This document shows positions 6,132 to 8,912 of a stretch of 8,912 nucleotides of DNA, piece after piece; position 1 is the first letter of the stretch, and every line of letters begins with the position of its first letter. The position numbers and the translations under genes are program-made. The notes below the pieces were generated by a model. The model worked only from the letters and a program-made list of their open reading frames with translations. It searched no databases and had not been told where the DNA came from. Where the stretch lies: positions 311 to 9,222 of the forward strand of contig JAGREZ010000126.1 in assembly GCA_020446285.1 (NCBI GenBank), read 5' to 3'. Source of the stretch: Geminicoccaceae bacterium. GTDB taxonomy: Bacteria > Pseudomonadota > Alphaproteobacteria > Geminicoccales > Geminicoccaceae.

Positions 6132-6155
6132 CGCCCGGGCTTTTGCACCGGTTGC
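6132..6155 (-). repeat. Right 24-bp inverted repeat of the cassette
   Basis: The inverse partner of 5838-5861 with 22 of 24 positions matching, reading GCAACCGGTGCAAAAG on the minus strand and then CCCGGGCG. Its outer edge lies 41 bp before the ribosome-binding site of the GGT-family gene, so any promoter for that gene must lie in this short gap or inside the cassette. Confidence 0.85.
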
Positions 6156-6210
6156 TCCCCCTCCGGTCAGCACACTGCTACTCTGTTGAAAAATCGAGGA
6201 GCGGCAGGTC

Positions 6211-7806
6211 ATGAATCGAGCGATCGAGCATTGGAACGTCAGCCAGCGGGCCGTGGCGTCGCACGAGGGGGTGGTGGCCGCCCAGCACGGACTGGCGGCG
6301 CGGGCCGGCGCGTCCATGCTGGCCATGGGCGGCAATGCGGTCGATGCGGCGGTGGCCACCGCCTTCGCACTCGCCACGGTCGAGCCCTGGATGTGCGGTC
6401 TCGGCGGCAGTGGCTACATGGTGGTGTGGCTGGCCGGGGAAAGACGCGCGCGCGTCATCGATTTCCAGGGAATGCTGCCGCAGGGCATCCGCCCCGACGA
6501 CTATCCGGTCGATCCGGAGGTGCCGCAGTCGATCATGGGTTTTCCGGGCGTGGTCGACCGCCGCAATGTCGTCGGCCCGCTCTCGATCACCGTTCCGGGC
6601 GCGGTCAGGGGCCTGTCGCACGGGCTCGCCCGCTTCGGCACGCTCGGTCTCGACACGGTCCTCGGTCCGGCCATCCGGCTCGCCAGGCGCGGGCTTCCCT
6701 GCGACTGGTTCACCACCCTGCAGATCGGCCTTGCCGCCGCCGACCTCGCCCGCGACGAGGAAGCCGCGCGCACCTACCTTCCGGGCGGCGCGCCGCTGGC
6801 ACCCGAGCAGTTCCGCCCGCTCGGACGGCTTGCGGACACCATGCAGCAACTCGCCGCGGAAGGACCGGACGGTTTCTATTCGGGCGCCATCGGCGAGGCG
6901 CTCGTGCGCGATCTCGCAAAGGGCGGCAGCCGCATCACGCTCGAGGATCTCGCTGCATACAGTGTGATCGAACATGATTCGCTCGACGGCAGTCACCGGG
7001 GGGCGGTGCTGCATACAGCCGGAGAGACCAGCGGCGGCCCGAGGCTGATCGAGACGCTGGCGGGCATCGGCGAACGTCTCGATCCGTCCGCCGGCATCGG
7101 CGGCGAAAGCTGGACGATCTATGCCGATGCGCTGGATGCAGCGTGGAAGAGTCACAAGGCACGCATGGGGCGCGGGCCGGATACGCAGGGCTGCACGAGC
7201 CATCTCTCGGCGGTCGACGGCAAGGGCAACATGGTCGCACTCACCTGCACCCTGCTCAACCGCTTCGGTTCCTGCGTCATGCTGCCGGAAACCGGCATCC
7301 TCATGAATAATTCGGTCTCCTATTTCGACATGCGCGAGGGCTATCCGACGACCATGGAAGGTCGCAAGCGGATCAATTCCTCCAACATGTGCCCGACCAT
7401 CGCCACGCGCGACGGCGAAGCGCTTTTCGCCATCGGCGCATCGGGCGCCAATCACATCCAGCCATGCGTCACCCAGATTGCCGCGCTGATGCTGGATTTC
7501 GGCCTGACACTGGAAGAAGCCTTCAACCATCCGCGCATCGAGGCCTCCGACCGGGGCTCGATCCGGGTCGACCCGCGCCTCGGCAGCGAGGTGCTCGACC
7601 ATCTGCGACAACGGTTCGACCTCGAGGTGGCGCAACTCCTGGTTTTCCCGAAACTGTATGCCTGCCCCTCCGGTGTCTCGCGCGACCCGGCAACCGGTCT
7701 TTGTCACGGCATCAACGACCCTTCCCATCCCATCGGCGGCGGCGCCATCCCCGCTCCCTTCGACCTGACCCGCGAAAGCCCCGCCCCGGTACGGGTCCGC
7801 GCCTGA
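6211..7806 (+). CDS. Gamma-glutamyltransferase-family Ntn-hydrolase
   Basis: A 531-residue proenzyme of the GGT fold, expected to cleave itself before a threonine to give a large (1-328) and small (329-531) chain. Seen: AMGGNAVDAAVATAFAL (38-54), GLGGSGY (63-69), the cleavage site CTSH with nucleophile T329 (TTH in E. coli), VDGKGNMVALT, ETGILMNN (360-367) and the C-terminal GIGGGAI-like end. There is no signal peptide, so it is probably cytoplasmic, unlike E. coli GGT. Pocket residues differ: DFQG (84-87) replaces the DFRE with the substrate-carboxylate arginine, VSYF (369-372) replaces MDDF with the amino-binding aspartate, and GASGAN replaces GSPGG of the oxyanion region. It therefore probably hydrolyses another amide. 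GAGGAG lies 9 nt before ATG 6211. It stands directly right of the mobile cassette. Family is secure, substrate unknown. Confidence 0.92.
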   Translation: MNRAIEHWNVSQRAVASHEGVVAAQHGLAARAGASMLAMGGNAVDAAVATAFALATVEPWMCGLGGSGYMVVWLAGERRARVIDFQGMLPQGIRPDDYPVDPEVPQSIMGFPGVVDRRNVVGPLSITVPGAVRGLSHGLARFGTLGLDTVLGPAIRLARRGLPCDWFTTLQIGLAAADLARDEEAARTYLPGGAPLAPEQFRPLGRLADTMQQLAAEGPDGFYSGAIGEALVRDLAKGGSRITLEDLAAYSVIEHDSLDGSHRGAVLHTAGETSGGPRLIETLAGIGERLDPSAGIGGESWTIYADALDAAWKSHKARMGRGPDTQGCTSHLSAVDGKGNMVALTCTLLNRFGSCVMLPETGILMNNSVSYFDMREGYPTTMEGRKRINSSNMCPTIATRDGEALFAIGASGANHIQPCVTQIAALMLDFGLTLEEAFNHPRIEASDRGSIRVDPRLGSEVLDHLRQRFDLEVAQLLVFPKLYACPSGVSRDPATGLCHGINDPSHPIGGGAIPAPFDLTRESPAPVRVRA

Positions 7807-7990
7807 TACCGGCCGAATTGATGAATTGACCGGTCGCCATATCCGGCTATGGATGAATGTCCTGTGCGGGGCGGCCCGGTCTGTCACGGACCGCTGTTTG
7901 GGACCATCACCGGGGAAATGCTGGCCGCCGGAACGTTCGCGCAGGGGCCCCGGCGGATCATCATGGACCCGACAATGACGCGGGTGAACC

Positions 7991-8912
7991 ATGGCCAATA
8001 TCTGTGTTTTCTGCGACGGGACCTGGCAGACCGACGAAGATGAGGAGAACGGCGTCCTTACCGTCTCGAACGTCGCCAAGATGCGGAATACCCTGGCGCT
8101 CGGGGATGCCGGCGGCGAGGCGCAGAAACGCTACTACCATCCGGGCGTCGGCACCGGCGGCGGCAGACTTTCGAGGCTCATCGGCGGCGGCTTCGGCGTG
8201 GGCCTGCAGGACAATGTGAAAAGCGCCTACAAATGGCTTTCGGTGACCTACGAACCGGGCGACCGGATCCACCTGTTCGGCTTCAGCCGTGGCGCCTATA
8301 CCGTGCGCAGTCTCGGCGGCATGATCTCGGCATGCGGTCTGCTCGACCTGCGCGGCATGGGTGATGATGATGCGGGCGCATGGCCGCGGGTCGATGCCGT
8401 CTTCGAAACCTATCGAAGGCGGCCCGTCGACGCGGCGATACTCGCGGCCTGCCGTTTCCACAATTGCGACGCATCGAGGAACCCGGCGAAGACGACGCCG
8501 ATCCACTTCCTCGGCGTGTGGGATACCGTCGGCGCACTCGGCATTCCCAATCATCTGGGAGTCCTCAACCTGCTCGACGATCCCGGATCGTATGCCTTCC
8601 ACGACACCGAGCTCAGCGACATCGTCCGTCATGCACGGCACGCGATGGCCATCGACGAGGAGCGCGAGAGCTTCACGCCGACGCTCTGGACCGGGCACGG
8701 GTCGGGCACCGACATCAGGCAGGTCTGGTTCGCCGGCGCGCATGGCGATACCGGCGGCGGCTATCCGCTCGGCGAAAGCGGTCTCTCCGATGTGGCTCTG
8801 CTGTGGATGATCGAGGAGGCACAGGCCTGCGGGCTTCGTTTCAACGAAAACAAGCTTCGTCAGATCCGTGCCGATCCGCTCGGCCCCAGACACAATCCGG
8901 TGACCGGCGTCT
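7991..8912 (+). CDS. DUF2235 / Tle1-like alpha/beta hydrolase, 3' end outside window
   Basis: The frame is open to the window edge (307 codons seen). It starts MANICVFCDGTWQ, the usual DUF2235 opening. Next come YYHPGVGTGGG (48-58), the nucleophile elbow GFSRGAYTVRSL (97-108, S99), FLGVWDTVGALG (173-184, D178), AIDEERESFTPTLW (220-233) and VWFAGAHGDTGGGYP (245-259, H251), in the order seen in Tle1-type phospholipases. S99, D178 and H251 are possible catalytic residues by position. An in-frame stop at 7985-7987 rules out an earlier start; the ribosome-binding site is weak. No signal peptide. DUF2235 proteins include type VI effectors, but no type VI gene or immunity gene is in view. The 184 bp between it and the GGT-family gene show no clear terminator or promoter. 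Confidence 0.92.
   Translation, partial: MANICVFCDGTWQTDEDEENGVLTVSNVAKMRNTLALGDAGGEAQKRYYHPGVGTGGGRLSRLIGGGFGVGLQDNVKSAYKWLSVTYEPGDRIHLFGFSRGAYTVRSLGGMISACGLLDLRGMGDDDAGAWPRVDAVFETYRRRPVDAAILAACRFHNCDASRNPAKTTPIHFLGVWDTVGALGIPNHLGVLNLLDDPGSYAFHDTELSDIVRHARHAMAIDEERESFTPTLWTGHGSGTDIRQVWFAGAHGDTGGGYPLGESGLSDVALLWMIEEAQACGLRFNENKLRQIRADPLGPRHNPVTGV

Larger units (their letters stand above)
5838..6155. mobile_element. 318-bp inverted-repeat-bounded cassette (MITE-like or IS remnant)
   Basis: The segment is bounded by inverted 24-bp repeats with 22 matches and carries no transposase. Inside is only the broken DUF5372-like ORF on the minus strand. No target-site duplication is seen next to the repeats. 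The left end abuts the recombinase fragment exactly where its homology starts. The right end lies 55 bp before the GGT-family start. It could be a non-autonomous element, a deletion derivative of an insertion sequence, or a pair of recombination sites used by the lost recombinase. I do not recognise the repeat as that of a named family. Confidence 0.55.

Noticed and set aside
7877..7893. A 5-bp stem (CGGTC/GACCG) after the GGT-family gene as a terminator
   Set aside because: The stem is short with a 7-nt loop, and only TTT follows after several bases; this is too weak to call.
6178..8079. A 633-codon open frame on the minus strand opposite the GGT-family gene
   Set aside because: It is antisense to a clearly conserved enzyme, its translation has no recognisable domain, and long antisense frames are common in GC-rich codon-biased DNA.
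7961..8893. A 310-codon minus-strand frame opposite the DUF2235 gene
   Set aside because: The plus strand has the full set of DUF2235 motifs over the same stretch; the antisense translation has none.
1..8912. CRISPR array, tRNA or rRNA gene
   Set aside because: No regularly spaced direct repeats and no tRNA or rRNA-like sequence were found when reading either strand by eye.

Overview
The window looks like an accessory stretch of a high-GC alphaproteobacterial chromosome or large plasmid. This is judged from codon style, the class of regulators and the integrase-type debris, and it resembles Rhizobiales or Rhodobacterales; no rRNA or marker gene fixes the taxon. Six full protein genes are visible: two TetR-type repressors, an Old Yellow Enzyme, an EmrA/EmrB-type efflux pair and a gamma-glutamyltransferase-family protein. 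There is also a DUF2235 hydrolase cut off by the right edge and a small new upstream ORF.

Left module (11-1922, minus strand): an OYE-family ene-reductase (710-1786), then a NemR-like TetR repressor (11-601) with a GC-rich stem-loop between them. A promoter reading into the OYE gene (TTGGAC-17-TGTTAT) is followed at once by a GGACC-N4-GGTCC dyad. A second dyad with the same arms lies 95 bp upstream. This looks like a repressor that senses electrophiles and controls the enzyme that reduces them.

Middle module (2223-5654): an EmrB-type DHA2 transporter and an EmrA-type membrane fusion protein on the minus strand, divergent from a second TetR gene. The shared intergenic region carries two GGTAAT-N4-RTTACC operators. 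One sits in the spacer of a TTGACA promoter and the other lies over its predicted start site. A 26-codon ORF with a strong ribosome-binding site precedes the emrA-like gene. It overlaps that gene by ATGA, and emrA and emrB overlap in the same way, so three reading frames are chained.

Junction (5655-6195): no intact gene. It holds the C-terminal end of a tyrosine recombinase (5726-5836). Directly against this is a 318-bp segment bounded by near-perfect 24-bp inverted repeats (5838-5861 and 6132-6155), enclosing a broken DUF5372-like integrase-associated ORF. This is a mobile-element scar and probably the seam between two modules of different origin.

Right module (6211-8912, plus strand): a GGT-family Ntn-hydrolase without a signal peptide, with several substrate-pocket positions unlike classical GGT, then a DUF2235 (Tle1-like) alpha/beta hydrolase that runs off the window. 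The best candidates for something undescribed are the inverted-repeat cassette fused to the recombinase end, the translationally coupled leader ORF of the efflux operon, and an orphan 13-bp perfect dyad at 1985-2015.
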